Source: Candidatus Nanopelagicus hibericus
GTDB lineage: Bacteria > Actinomycetota > Actinomycetes > Nanopelagicales > Nanopelagicaceae
Direction: 5' to 3'
Length of the DNA: 64,000 nucleotides
Assembly: GCF_002288005.1 (NCBI RefSeq)
Contig: NZ_CP016771.1
Location: 1,159,089 to 1,223,088, forward strand
This document shows positions 1 to 9,298 of this stretch, piece by piece (the first letter of the stretch is position 1; every line of letters starts with the position of its first letter). The translations under genes were made by a program, and so were the position numbers. The notes under the pieces are model-generated. The model was not told the origin of the DNA and ran no database searches. It was given only the letters and a program-made list of their open reading frames with translations.

Positions 1-1
1 A

Positions 2-487
2 GCTGAAGATATTGCTCGTCCTATCTCTCAACTAGAAAGAGTTGTTGCAACCATCATTCCGTTTGATGTTGAAAAAATTATCTCTGGCCAAAGCAGCTGG
101 AAAGCACCATTAGATAAGAAAAGTGAATCAAAACAAGAAGTGCCTGTAAGAACACAGAGTGCGTTTACTAAAGCATCTGTTGCAACTAAATCAAATGAAC
201 CAATAAGCCATTACGCTGAAAATATAATTCCGATTGGCAATATCACTTGGCGAAAACGAGCGCATGTTCAAGGAAGAGTTAACTCAATAAAGTCAGCCCC
301 CTCTGGTTCCTCCCCATTAGTTGAGGTTGAGATGTGGGATGAAAGCGGCGGCGTTACTTTGCAATTTTTAGGTAGACGTGAAATTACGGGTCTTGAGGTT
401 GGATCACAGTTAAAGGCAGAAGGTATGGTGGGTGAGAATAATGGTCAACTGATTATTTTAAATCCATCATATGAAATTATTGTTTAA
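2..487 (+). CDS. OB-fold nucleic-acid-binding protein, C-terminal part (5' end outside window)
   Basis: The reading frame is open to the left edge, so the N-terminus is missing. The last ~75 residues form an OB-fold: a strand-rich segment reading HVQGRVNSIKSAP, then EVEMWDESGGVTLQFLGRRE, then a closing GQLIILNPSYEI. This resembles the small OB-fold proteins conserved in Actinobacteria (Rv2694c type). The roughly 60 residues before it (DIARPISQLERVVATIIPF and on) are not part of that family as I know it and may be a linker or a fused domain. The 3' end overlaps the convergent tadA by 4 bp. The OB-fold is well supported by sequence; substrate and cellular role are unknown. Confidence 0.7.
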   Translation, partial: AEDIARPISQLERVVATIIPFDVEKIISGQSSWKAPLDKKSESKQEVPVRTQSAFTKASVATKSNEPISHYAENIIPIGNITWRKRAHVQGRVNSIKSAPSGSSPLVEVEMWDESGGVTLQFLGRREITGLEVGSQLKAEGMVGENNGQLIILNPSYEIIV

Positions 488-933
488 CGCTTTGTTGTAA
501 AGAACTCACCTAATAACTGCCCACACTCATCTTCTAGCACTCCACTTATTACCTCTGGTTTATAGATAGCACGGGTATCCCGAAGTAAATCCCATACAGA
601 TCCAACTGCGCCGTATTTTTCATCAAATGAACCAAAAACTAATCTTTTAATCCGACTTTGCGCGATCGCCCCAGCACACATCCCGCATGGCTCAAGTGTT
701 ACTACCATAGTTAGCTCATCTAATCGGTAATTGCCTTGTTTCTTTGCAGCATCTCTAATGGCAACAATCTCAGCATGAGCGGTTGGATCATTATCTTGCT
801 CTCTTAAGTTTGCGCCCATTCCAACTATGGTGCCTGTATCATCAACAACTAAGGCACCAACCGGCACATCACCTTTTAGCCCAGCCTCTTTAGCAAGTGA
901 AATTGCCTGCTGCATTAAAGATTTGTAATCCAC
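484..933 (-). CDS. tadA: tRNA-specific adenosine-34 deaminase TadA
   Basis: The 149-residue protein has the zinc deaminase signature: H53-A-E55, where the Glu is the proton shuttle, and P82-C83-G-M-C86, where Cys and His bind zinc. TadA converts A34 to inosine in the wobble position of tRNA-Arg(ACG). Such a tRNA is encoded in this window at 19615-19687, so enzyme and substrate match. The start is GTG at 933, overlapping the stop of the upstream gene (TAGTG), which suggests translational coupling. Length is normal for the family. Related CMP/dCMP or guanine deaminases are less likely because of the TadA-type PCGMCAGAI motif. Confidence 0.95.
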   Translation of the reverse strand: MDYKSLMQQAISLAKEAGLKGDVPVGALVVDDTGTIVGMGANLREQDNDPTAHAEIVAIRDAAKKQGNYRLDELTMVVTLEPCGMCAGAIAQSRIKRLVFGSFDEKYGAVGSVWDLLRDTRAIYKPEVISGVLEDECGQLLGEFFTTKR

Positions 934-1391
934 TAATTACTTTCTATTACCTGATTGAATTGTTCACCAAAACCTAATCTGCTGGCTATGGCTTCTAATT
1001 GTTCATCAGGATATAACTCTGTGTCATCTAGAATAGTTAACAGCTCCATCTGACTTACCCCTAAATCATTTAGTAGATCTAGATCCCCACCAGGTTGGGC
1101 CTCATCATCCTCCTCTGGAAACTCAAGATCTAATACCTCAATTAGCTCTGCTGCGACCTCATAATCTAATGCGTAGGTGAGATCTGAGATCATCATCTGC
1201 ATTTGATCACCTAATGCCCTGGCAATAATTACAAACTCATCCTCTATCGCAATTAACGCAATTGCCCCGCCATTGGTTTGTTGCGCTTTTAGTGAATCAA
1301 TTACTGCGCCAATATCTCTAGTTGCAACTAGTTGGGTGGCATCCCACCTGCCATCTTCATGCCAGGCGATGATTCCAAAATCTACTGACAT
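933..1391 (-). CDS. tRNA adenosine deaminase-associated protein
   Basis: A 152-residue acidic protein beginning MSVDFGIIAWHEDGRW. It belongs to the actinobacterial family annotated as tRNA adenosine deaminase-associated protein, defined by its position directly upstream of tadA. No catalytic motif is visible; the middle carries an acidic stretch (EFPEEDDEAQPGGDLD). It overlaps tadA by one base and must be co-transcribed with it. The role is not established: a TadA helper is inferred only from the conserved neighbourhood. Confidence 0.8.
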   Translation of the reverse strand: MSVDFGIIAWHEDGRWDATQLVATRDIGAVIDSLKAQQTNGGAIALIAIEDEFVIIARALGDQMQMMISDLTYALDYEVAAELIEVLDLEFPEEDDEAQPGGDLDLLNDLGVSQMELLTILDDTELYPDEQLEAIASRLGFGEQFNQVIESN

Positions 1392-1497
1392 TTAGATCAC
1401 ACCCTTTCGCCAACCTTATGCTCAAGATCTGCCCTTCTTATTCTCCCTTTATTCTGTGCTAATTGGTAGTAGGGCTTACTCCTTGTAGAGTGATTAT

Positions 1498-2136
1498 GTG
1501 AAAATCCATATCGCAGACCACCCACTGATTACACACAAGTTAACGGTGCTGCGGGATGAAAAAACAGATTCACCAACCTTCAGGCGTCTAACGGAGGAGA
1601 TTGTCACTCTGCTTGCCTATGAGGCAATGCGTGAGGTGAAGACTCAAACGGTAACTGTTAAGACACCAGTTGCGATGGCGCAAGGTGCTCACCTGACAAA
1701 ACCAAAACCTGTAGTGGTGCCAATACTTAGAGCAGGACTTGGCATGTTAGAGGGAATGTCTAGATTAATTCCAACAGCTGAGATTGGCTTTCTTGGCATG
1801 GTAAGGGATGAAAAAACTTTAAAAGCAACAACTTATGCGAATAGATTGCCGGAAGATCTAACTGGCCGCCAGTGTTACATCCTAGATCCAATGCTTGCCA
1901 CTGGTGGCACATTGGTTTCTGCCATTGAGTTCTTAGCTGCAAAGGGTGCAACTGATATAACTGCGATTTGTATCTTGGCAGCTCCTGAAGGAGTAGCGGT
2001 ATTAGAAAAAGCATTTGCATCAAGTAAGTTGCAATTAAAACTTGTAACTGGTGCGCTAGATGAGCGATTAAATGAAAAGGGCTACATAGTTCCAGGATTA
2101 GGTGATGCTGGTGATCGTTTATATGGTGTGGTTTAA
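1498..2136 (+). CDS. upp: uracil phosphoribosyltransferase
   Basis: 212 residues, the usual length for Upp. The PRPP-binding loop lies at residues 127-138 ([12 protein letters not shown]), and the C-terminal [11 protein letters not shown] motif is the uracil-specific signature. The enzyme makes UMP from uracil and PRPP in pyrimidine salvage. The start is GTG at 1498. The stop abuts the ATG of the malic enzyme gene (2136/2137), so the two are probably co-transcribed. The divergent gap 1392-1497 must hold promoters for both upp and the tadA pair; a clear -10/-35 was not assigned. Confidence 0.96.
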   Translation: MKIHIADHPLITHKLTVLRDEKTDSPTFRRLTEEIVTLLAYEAMREVKTQTVTVKTPVAMAQGAHLTKPKPVVVPILRAGLGMLEGMSRLIPTAEIGFLGMVRDEKTLKATTYANRLPEDLTGRQCYILDPMLATGGTLVSAIEFLAAKGATDITAICILAAPEGVAVLEKAFASSKLQLKLVTGALDERLNEKGYIVPGLGDAGDRLYGVV

Positions 2137-3513
2137 ATGGCAAGTACATCCCCAGGTTATGGCATCACAATCCGTGTTGATGCCCCTGCCTCTGCCCAAC
2201 CAGTCTCTGAAATCACACAGGCGATCTTGGCAGCCGGGGCTAGCATTACAGCCCTTGATGTTGTTGAATCAGTATTAGATCGGGTGGTAATTGATGTTAC
2301 ATGTGATGCTATTGATGCCGAACATGCGGAGGCGATTACCGCTGCCTTATCTGAAAATAAAAATTTGAATGTCAGAAAGGTCTCAGACCGAACATTTCTA
2401 TTGCACCTTGGTGGAAAAATTGAGATTGCCTCCAAAGTCCCACTTAAAACCCGTGATGATCTCTCCCGCGCCTACACACCAGGAGTTGCCAGAATCTGCC
2501 AAGCAATTGCTAAGGATCCATCTGACTTAAGAAGATTAACAATTAAGCGAAATACTGTTGCAGTTGTAACTGATGGATCAGCTGTTCTTGGCCTTGGAAA
2601 TATTGGTCCAGGGGCTGCACTTCCTGTAATGGAGGGAAAGGCAGCCTTATTTAAGAGATTTGCCGATGTTGATGCTTGGCCAGTTTGTCTTGATACTCAA
2701 GATGTTGAAGAGATAATTCGGACGGTACAAATTATTGCACCAGTTTATGGTGGTATTAATCTTGAGGATATCTCAGCACCTCGTTGTTTTGAAATTGAAG
2801 CCCGCCTTCGCGACTTACTTGATATTCCAGTTTTCCATGATGATCAACATGGCACCGCAATTGTCGTCTTAGCAGCGCTAACAAATGCGTTAAAGCTTGT
2901 GAAAAAAGATTTAAAATCAACCAAGATTGTATTAAGTGGTGTTGGAGCTGCCGGAACAGCGGTTGCTAGGTTACTAATTGCAAATGGAGCTAAAAATATT
3001 ATTGGTTTTGGAAAAGATGGACTTATCTTTGAAGATAAGGGTGAATCTGATCCAATGCGCAAATGGTTTGTTGAAAACTGCTCACCTGGTGCTTTTAGAG
3101 GAGATTTATCTGCTGCCATGAAAGGTGCTGATGTTTTTATAGGTTTAAGTGCGCCAAATGTTTTGGTTGAGGCTGATATTAAATCAATGGCAAAGGATGC
3201 GATCGTATTTGCTTTAGCTAACCCAGATCCAGAGATTGATCCTGCGCTGGCTAGAAAGCACGCTGCAGTTGTGGCAACAGGGAGAAGTGATCACCCCAAT
3301 CAGATTAATAATGTTTTGGCTTTTCCTGGCATATTTAGAGGCTTACTTGATGCTCACATCACCAAGATTACCGACAATATGTTGGTACTAGCAGCTGAAG
3401 CGATTGCATCTTGTGTGAGTAGCGAACAATTAAATGCCAATTTTATAGTGCCCAGTGTTTTTGATCCAACTGTTTCACAAAAGGTAGCGGCAGCTGTAAA
3501 GAAATCGGTTTAA
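2137..3513 (+). CDS. NAD(P)-dependent malic enzyme with N-terminal ACT domain
   Basis: 458 residues. The first ~85 form an ACT-like regulatory domain ([15 protein letters not shown]). The malic enzyme N-domain follows with the YTPGVA tyrosine motif, [17 protein letters not shown] around the catalytic lysine, and [11 protein letters not shown] with the metal-binding aspartates. The NAD(P)-binding Rossmann fold begins at [10 protein letters not shown]. The enzyme decarboxylates malate to pyruvate and supplies NAD(P)H. This short bacterial form with an ACT domain is common in Actinobacteria and Firmicutes. It starts on the base after the upp stop. Cofactor preference cannot be read from the sequence. 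Confidence 0.93.
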   Translation: MASTSPGYGITIRVDAPASAQPVSEITQAILAAGASITALDVVESVLDRVVIDVTCDAIDAEHAEAITAALSENKNLNVRKVSDRTFLLHLGGKIEIASKVPLKTRDDLSRAYTPGVARICQAIAKDPSDLRRLTIKRNTVAVVTDGSAVLGLGNIGPGAALPVMEGKAALFKRFADVDAWPVCLDTQDVEEIIRTVQIIAPVYGGINLEDISAPRCFEIEARLRDLLDIPVFHDDQHGTAIVVLAALTNALKLVKKDLKSTKIVLSGVGAAGTAVARLLIANGAKNIIGFGKDGLIFEDKGESDPMRKWFVENCSPGAFRGDLSAAMKGADVFIGLSAPNVLVEADIKSMAKDAIVFALANPDPEIDPALARKHAAVVATGRSDHPNQINNVLAFPGIFRGLLDAHITKITDNMLVLAAEAIASCVSSEQLNANFIVPSVFDPTVSQKVAAAVKKSV

Positions 3514-3517
3514 ATTA

Positions 3518-4126
3518 ATGCTCAGCTTTGCCGCCTCATTTAATGATCAACTATCCCCAGTTGCCCCCTTTTTATTTTATGTAGTAGTTGCAGGGATTAT
3601 CTTTGTTGAAACTGGATTACTTTTAGGTTTCTTTCTGCCAGGTGACTCTCTGCTATTTAGTGCAGGTCTAGTTGCTGCAGCAAGAGATGACATAAATATT
3701 GTATTTTTGATCTTTGCAGTATTTCTAGCAGCCTTTGTAGGTGATCAGGTTGGGTATGTAATTGGGCGAAAGGTAGGTAGGCCCTATCTTGAAAAACATA
3801 AATCAAAGCGGATGCAAAAAATGCTGGCTAGATCTGAAAAATTTTACGCCCGATATGGTTGGTGGTCGGTAGTAATTGCCAGATACATCCCTTGGGTTAG
3901 AACCTTTGTGCCACCAATTGCAGGCACTGTAAAGATGAATTACTACAAATTCCTATCTGCAAATGCATTAGGTGCTTTTTTATGGGGAGTTGGAATTACC
4001 TTAGCTGGTTTTTACTCTGGCTCAATCTCTTGGGTGGAAGATATCTCATACGCTCTCGCCGCATTTTTTATCACTGCATCTTTGGTTTCAGCTTTTATTA
4101 ATTACCGCCGGGATAGGCGAGATTGA
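3518..4126 (+). CDS. DedA family membrane protein
   Basis: 202 residues with several hydrophobic spans and the DedA/SNARE-associated signatures: VETGLLLGFFLPGDSLL near the N-terminus, GDQVGYVIGRKVGR in the middle, and RYIPWVRTFVPPIAG. Members are lipid scramblases or flippases linked to undecaprenyl-phosphate or phosphatidylethanolamine recycling and membrane potential. The start follows the malic enzyme stop by 4 bp. The last 25 bp overlap the convergent DMT transporter gene. The exact lipid substrate is unknown. Confidence 0.9.
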   Translation: MLSFAASFNDQLSPVAPFLFYVVVAGIIFVETGLLLGFFLPGDSLLFSAGLVAAARDDINIVFLIFAVFLAAFVGDQVGYVIGRKVGRPYLEKHKSKRMQKMLARSEKFYARYGWWSVVIARYIPWVRTFVPPIAGTVKMNYYKFLSANALGAFLWGVGITLAGFYSGSISWVEDISYALAAFFITASLVSAFINYRRDRRD

Positions 4127-5028
4127 CCATTTGCAACAACACCTAAGTAGGTGAGTGCAATACCCACAATTAGGTAAGGTGAGACAACAGTTCCAGGGGT
4201 TGGAAAAACTAAATCAATTAGTAATGACCCTATTAGCATTCCACCCACACTAAACAAGGTGAATTCAAGTACTCCAAGGTGTTGGACAATATGGGCAGAT
4301 AATGCGATATAAATTACTCCGACTGTGCCACCTAAAAACATCCACCAAGGAGCTGATGTGAAGTTATTAATTGAGTGATCAGTAAATAAACTTCTTAGTA
4401 AGAGCAGAAAGAGTAGGAAGCTAGTTCCAGTTATAAAGTTTAAAAGTGAGGTTGCAAAACTTTTATTTGAAAAAGAGTTAATCCTGCCATTTAGTGCCCG
4501 CTGCACACCGACCCAACTGCCAGCAAATAATGCCAGGCCAATTGCAGTAATTGAAAAATCACTCATTGAAAATCTATCCCAGGCCGAGACCACCACCGCA
4601 ATTACGGTAATGAGCGCTGCAATTACTCGGCGCTTTGTAATTAAAGATTTAGCACCGCCACTTAAACCTAATTTATCTACCCACAAGGAAATGCCAGTTT
4701 GTCCGGCAAGGGATGCAACAGTAAATAATGCCACTCCAGCAATTGGCACCACATAGGTTTGCATTGCCACAAAGGAGGCGCCGAGTACACCTGCTGCCAG
4801 AGTCAAAGGTGGCAGCTTTACCTGCTTAACTGCAATAAAAATTGCTTTAAACCCATCTCTAACATCCTTGCGAGATAGCGCAATTAAACTGACAAAAAGT
4901 AAACCGGAGGAGAATGAAACAATCGCAGCCTCAAGTGAGTCACCCATCTGCTCAGATAGCGCACCGTTTATTCGAGATTGCGCCGCAATTAAAACCCCAG
5001 AAAGTGCTGATAACAGCTCAAGGCGCAC
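4102..5028 (-). CDS. DMT superfamily permease, YdcZ/DUF606 type (duplicated)
   Basis: 308 residues, about ten predicted membrane segments in two homologous halves. The N-half begins SALSGVLIAAQSRINGALSE and the C-half has ALFAGSWVGVQRALNGRINS, the paired DUF606 signature. This is a fused double unit compared with the single ~150-residue YdcZ. It is an inner-membrane exporter or importer of a small solute; the substrate is unknown. It is convergent with dedA and overlaps it by 25 bp. Confidence 0.82.
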   Translation of the reverse strand: MRLELLSALSGVLIAAQSRINGALSEQMGDSLEAAIVSFSSGLLFVSLIALSRKDVRDGFKAIFIAVKQVKLPPLTLAAGVLGASFVAMQTYVVPIAGVALFTVASLAGQTGISLWVDKLGLSGGAKSLITKRRVIAALITVIAVVVSAWDRFSMSDFSITAIGLALFAGSWVGVQRALNGRINSFSNKSFATSLLNFITGTSFLLFLLLLRSLFTDHSINNFTSAPWWMFLGGTVGVIYIALSAHIVQHLGVLEFTLFSVGGMLIGSLLIDLVFPTPGTVVSPYLIVGIALTYLGVVANGQSRLSRR

Positions 5029-5090
5029 TACCTTTTCACTGCTTTTAATATCAACTCTCCCTTAATTGCTTAATATAAGGAGTATAGAAC

Positions 5091-6203
5091 TTATGGAAGT
5101 GCGGGAGCAGAACCTAGCGTGATATTTAATGTTTTAGATTCACCAGCTGGTGTTTGTATCACCATAACTACTTGATCTCCTGGCACACGGCTTCTTACTC
5201 GAACAATTGCGCTGACTGCATCATTTATCTTGAAACCATCAATGCTTTTCAAAATTGTTCCAACGGTAAGCCCTGCTTTATCTGCAGCTTGACCTGGTGT
5301 GATCATTGCAATTCGAGCGCCAACTCCGGTATAGGTAGTATCAAATAAGACACCAAGAAATGGTTTGGTTGATTTTCCAGTTGCAATTAACTCATCTGCA
5401 ATACGCACTGCTTGATTAAATGGTATTGAAAAACCTAAACCGATATTTCCAGATGGACCAAAGGAGGAACCAAGGGTTGCGATAGCTGAGTTAACACCAA
5501 CTGCTCTGCCCTGTGAATCAACTAATGGCCCACCAGAATTACCTGGATTAATCGCCGCATCAGTTTGAATAGCATCCATATAACTCTCAGCTGTGGTTGA
5601 ACCAGTAGTCACTGGACGATTTAACGCTGAAACAATTCCACTAGTTACTGTGCCAGATAAACCAAGGGGTGAGCCAAAGGCAATTACCACATCCCCTATT
5701 GCTAGAGATGATGAATCTCCTTTTGGAATTTCAGGCAGATTACTTTTATTGATTGAGACAACAGCTAAGTCATACTCTGAGTTTCTACCCACAATTGTTG
5801 CAACATAAATATCACCGTTATTTAACTCAACTTCTATCTTGCCTGTAGTTGCAGCACTTTCAATCACATGGTTGTTGGTGATGATGTAGGAAAGGGAGGA
5901 GGTGGATTTATAGATTGATCCAGAACCAGAGCCACTACCAAGGGTGGATGTAACCTTGATGGAAACAACTGAAGGAGATACTGACTGGGCAATACTTTTT
6001 ACATTAGCCCCAGTTGCGCCAATATCTACTGCGCTGCGTCCTTTTGGACAGCTGCCATTACTTGAGACATAAAGAGCTTTAGTTTTGTTATCAATACACG
6101 CTTTGACCACCGGCACATTATTTGGGATCGCAATGGCGTATCCACCCACAGTGACTGCGCCAATAATAAAACCAATTAATAACTTAAACGATGTGCTCTT
6201 CAT
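5091..6203 (-). CDS. HtrA/DegP-like secreted serine protease with PDZ domain
   Basis: 370 residues. An N-terminal membrane anchor or signal segment (~8-28) is followed by a short two-cysteine module (C36 to C52, ending AVDIGATGA). The trypsin-like domain has H112 (NNHVIE), D145 (YDLAVV) and S223 (GNSGGPL). A PDZ domain covers about residues 275-365. The protease would act outside the membrane on misfolded envelope proteins. The catalytic triad is complete. The Cys module before the protease resembles the short CVNKKTG-type segments of actinobacterial surface proteins and is unusual in an HtrA. The gene is transcribed alone; the 92-bp gap upstream is shared with a divergent GNAT gene. Confidence 0.92.
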   Translation of the reverse strand: MKSTSFKLLIGFIIGAVTVGGYAIAIPNNVPVVKACIDNKTKALYVSSNGSCPKGRSAVDIGATGANVKSIAQSVSPSVVSIKVTSTLGSGSGSGSIYKSTSSLSYIITNNHVIESAATTGKIEVELNNGDIYVATIVGRNSEYDLAVVSINKSNLPEIPKGDSSSLAIGDVVIAFGSPLGLSGTVTSGIVSALNRPVTTGSTTAESYMDAIQTDAAINPGNSGGPLVDSQGRAVGVNSAIATLGSSFGPSGNIGLGFSIPFNQAVRIADELIATGKSTKPFLGVLFDTTYTGVGARIAMITPGQAADKAGLTVGTILKSIDGFKINDAVSAIVRVRSRVPGDQVVMVIQTPAGESKTLNITLGSAPALP

Positions 6204-6295
6204 TTGATCCTTTGATATCTGTGATTAATAAGCCTGCTAAGAGTAGGTAGTTTACTTGAGATTTTTCTGAGAAACTCCTGCAGTAAAGTTGAGTA

Positions 6296-6862
6296 ATGGA
6301 CCAAAATATGATGATCACCACAAAGCGACTTCACCTTCATACCGTTCTGCCTGATGAGTACCTCCTGCTGCAACAAGATCTCACCCACCCAGATTTATGG
6401 CTAAAACGTGGCTTCACCGATCAGATTAAATATTTTGCTACAAATCCAAATCCACTTGAGTATCGCACTCCAAGAGTTGCAATGAATCCCGAATGGGCAA
6501 AATATCTTCTTCGAGTTGCTGTCTTAAAGCAGAGTTCAATAATTATTGCCTCTGCTGGCTTTCATAATGCACCAGATTCAGCCGGCATGATTGAGATCGG
6601 TTTTGGGGTTGATAAGGCATATCAAAACTTAGGGTATGGCCAAGAGATTCTGCATGGGATGTGGAGTTGGATAGTTAATGACCCACAAGTTAAAACACTT
6701 CGTTATACCGTTTCACCAGATAATTTAGTATCTCAACACATAATTAAAAATCTAGGATTCAAATTAGTTGGAGAGCAGATGGATGAAAGAGATGGCTTAG
6801 AGCAAATCTATGAATTATCTAGTGAAAATTACCTAGCTAATTTTTTGGGTAAATCGTCATAA
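6296..6862 (+). CDS. GNAT family N-acetyltransferase (RimJ/RimL-like)
   Basis: 188 residues. The acetyl-CoA-binding motif A region is AYQNLGYGQEILHGMW, where the Gly-rich turn binds the pyrophosphate. The C-terminal SPDNLVSQHIIKNLGFKLVG is the typical RimJ/RimL-type motif B. It acetylates an amine on an unknown protein or metabolite. The start is the ATG at 6296; an internal ATG-ATG lies a few codons further, so the start could be slightly later. The 3' end overlaps the convergent MFS gene by 34 bp. Confidence 0.82.
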   Translation: MDQNMMITTKRLHLHTVLPDEYLLLQQDLTHPDLWLKRGFTDQIKYFATNPNPLEYRTPRVAMNPEWAKYLLRVAVLKQSSIIIASAGFHNAPDSAGMIEIGFGVDKAYQNLGYGQEILHGMWSWIVNDPQVKTLRYTVSPDNLVSQHIIKNLGFKLVGEQMDERDGLEQIYELSSENYLANFLGKSS

Positions 6863-8061
6863 CCCATATTTCTAACCTGCGGATCAAGCAATGGCACAAT
6901 AATTGCCACCACGGTAATTGCTGCAAGTATCTGTAGAAAGTTTTCAATCCCGAGCAGGGTTGAAAAGGGCGCAGCAATTGCAAGCCCAATTGGTCTAAAC
7001 ATCATCGATCCCATCGCATCAAAGGATGAGACTCTAGATAAGGAATCTCGTGGCACCTTTCGTTGAAGAGCTGTATTCCAAAGTGTTCCCCAAAGATCTA
7101 AGGTGATCCCAAATAAAAAAGCACCAAATGCAATCATCAAAAGTGATTGAGGTTTGGCAAGTGACCAAATATAGAAAGTGATAGTAAAAGATGAGAGCAT
7201 TAAGAAGCGCAATGGATACTTTGGCTTAACTTTAATGGCAATGATGGATCCAACAATTAATCCAGCGGATTCTGCAGTTATTACAAATGACCAAGATTTT
7301 GGGCCATTGAAGTGTTCAAGTGCAATTAGTGGACCTAAAACATTTTCAGCAGCAGCCCAACACATTACAATAAATGAGAAGGCGCCAACAATAATAACAA
7401 TCCAGCGAAATGATAGAAATACTCTCCAGCCATGAAGTAGGTCATCCAGCATTGTATTTTCTGTGTGTTCAGCCCTTGGCGTTAAGTGACGAAAAGTGAA
7501 AATCATTACCCCTGAGATAAAAAAGCTTGCCGCATCAATTGCTAAGGTGAAGGCCACACCAAAAAATTCAATCAATAGTCCAGCAGCCGCAGCCCCCAAA
7601 ATGACCCCGCCATTAGTCATAAACGCATTCAAAGCATTTCCTTTTTGAAGTCCAGCCTCTGGTAATACCGCTGGCATAAGACCTGAGAATGCTGGCCAAA
7701 AAATTCCCCACATCAAACCAAAAAAACCATTTGTAATTAGCAGTACTGCAATTGGAACACTCCCATTAGCAAAGTAAAAAACTTGGATGAATAGAACTAA
7801 ACCAGCTGCCATATCGGTTAAGCCAACCATTCTGGCTCTGCCATATTTATCTGCAATTACTCCGCCAAAGGGCAGCATAATTAAAAACAGAACAGTGGTT
7901 ACACCCAGTACCAAGCCCAACATATTTGCAGAACCATTTGGTAGGGCTAATATTCCAAAAGCTAGAGCAATTGGACCCATACCATTACCAAAGTTAGAAA
8001 TAAAGCGCGCAAGAAATAATCTTTTGACATACTTATGAGCTAAGACCTCTTTGGTTAACAC
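6829..8061 (-). CDS. MFS transporter
   Basis: 410 residues with about 12 membrane spans. The loop 2-3 signature is PFGGVIADKYGRARMVG, the conserved MFS motif. The family resembles the enterobactin-exporter-like or macrolide-efflux (MefA) group. The start is GTG at 8061, 4 bp after the stop of the preceding MFS gene, so both belong to one operon running from 11100 leftward. The substrate is unknown; a drug- or metabolite-efflux role is only inferred. Confidence 0.87.
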   Translation of the reverse strand: MLTKEVLAHKYVKRLFLARFISNFGNGMGPIALAFGILALPNGSANMLGLVLGVTTVLFLIMLPFGGVIADKYGRARMVGLTDMAAGLVLFIQVFYFANGSVPIAVLLITNGFFGLMWGIFWPAFSGLMPAVLPEAGLQKGNALNAFMTNGGVILGAAAAGLLIEFFGVAFTLAIDAASFFISGVMIFTFRHLTPRAEHTENTMLDDLLHGWRVFLSFRWIVIIVGAFSFIVMCWAAAENVLGPLIALEHFNGPKSWSFVITAESAGLIVGSIIAIKVKPKYPLRFLMLSSFTITFYIWSLAKPQSLLMIAFGAFLFGITLDLWGTLWNTALQRKVPRDSLSRVSSFDAMGSMMFRPIGLAIAAPFSTLLGIENFLQILAAITVVAIIVPLLDPQVRNMGYDDLPKKLAR

Positions 8062-8065
8062 CCAT

Positions 8066-9298
8066 CTATCTTTGCATATCAGCGGTTGGCCGATCAGGTA
8101 GTTTTAAACGGGAAGCGGCAACACTTATGACTATAAGACCAGTAATTAAGCCACCAAGCCAATACCAATGGGCACCAAAGCCAAGCATGGTGCCAGCAAT
8201 AGATGGACCGGCAATCAGTGAGATCTGCCAGGCATTTGTCCCAGCTGCGTTATATCGCCCCCGTAGATGATCAGGTGCTAATTGATTAACAACTGATGGC
8301 AAAATTGGCGACCAAATCATCTCACCAAAGGCAAAGATGAATTGGCATAAAATCACAAAAAATAAAGCATTACCTTTAAATACACCACTTGCAGCCAGGG
8401 CAACCCAGGCTAGCGCCCACAGTAGAACTGCAACAGAGATCGCTGACTTACGTTTTACTAACAGTAATTTTTTATTTACCCAAAGTTGAAAAGCGGCAAT
8501 TATAAAAGTATTTAGCGCATATGCCCAAGCTAAATCTCTTGGCGCAAGCCCTGAAATCGATGTTGAAAAAGCGGTAAAGCCCACCTCTAATTGGCTGTAA
8601 CTAAATAAGACAGCAAACATTGCAACAAACCAAAACTTTACAAATGTTTTATCAGCTATTACATCAGCCCAGCCACCAGCAAGCTTGGCCCGTTCAATCC
8701 TCTCACTAACACTTCGCCTACCAACATCCTTCAAGGTTAAAACCACCGCTAAATAGATGAGGTAGGAGATACCATCTCCAATAAAAAGTAATTCAAAGGT
8801 CCTTGGATTATCTAGTGTGACCACCAAAGATGACACTAGGCCGCCGATTCCAATACCTAGATTTAACATGGCAAATTGGGCGCCGTATATTCGCTCTCTT
8901 AAATGCTCTGGTGTTAACTCAGTTGAGATTGCACTTTGCGATGGCCACATTGCAGATTGGCCCATCGCACACACTGTTGTGACTAAAAAAGCCTGCGGTA
9001 TTGTTTTCACCAAACTTAGCGAGCAGTAACCAACTGAACTCACTAATAGTGAGGTTATTAGCACCGGCTTTGGACCCCATTTATCAATTAAATTACCAAC
9101 CAAAGGTGAGATAGCAAGGGCGGAGAGTGCACCATAACTTGCGATGAAACCAGCCACAGCAATTGGAAAGCCTCTTATATTATGAAAATATATAAATGTG
9201 TAAGGAAGCACTAAGCCATTACCCAGTGCTGATAACGCTATGCCCAGCAACATTACCCGCGCTTTTTGAGGTAACTTATCGTTCGTTGTATTACTCAC
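8066..9298 (-). CDS. MFS transporter
   Basis: 410 residues, about 12 membrane spans. Motif A is SPLVGNLIDKWGPKPV between the second and third spans. The sequence differs from the neighbouring 410-residue MFS protein, so this is not a recent tandem duplication. Its start abuts the stop of the enolase-superfamily gene (9298/9299), which argues for co-expression and for transport of a substrate or product of that enzyme. The substrate is unknown. Confidence 0.87.
   Translation of the reverse strand: MSNTTNDKLPQKARVMLLGIALSALGNGLVLPYTFIYFHNIRGFPIAVAGFIASYGALSALAISPLVGNLIDKWGPKPVLITSLLVSSVGYCSLSLVKTIPQAFLVTTVCAMGQSAMWPSQSAISTELTPEHLRERIYGAQFAMLNLGIGIGGLVSSLVVTLDNPRTFELLFIGDGISYLIYLAVVLTLKDVGRRSVSERIERAKLAGGWADVIADKTFVKFWFVAMFAVLFSYSQLEVGFTAFSTSISGLAPRDLAWAYALNTFIIAAFQLWVNKKLLLVKRKSAISVAVLLWALAWVALAASGVFKGNALFFVILCQFIFAFGEMIWSPILPSVVNQLAPDHLRGRYNAAGTNAWQISLIAGPSIAGTMLGFGAHWYWLGGLITGLIVISVAASRLKLPDRPTADMQR

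Noticed and set aside
6829..9298. Recent tandem duplication of the two 410-residue MFS genes
   Set aside because: Equal length is a coincidence; the protein sequences and motifs differ clearly.
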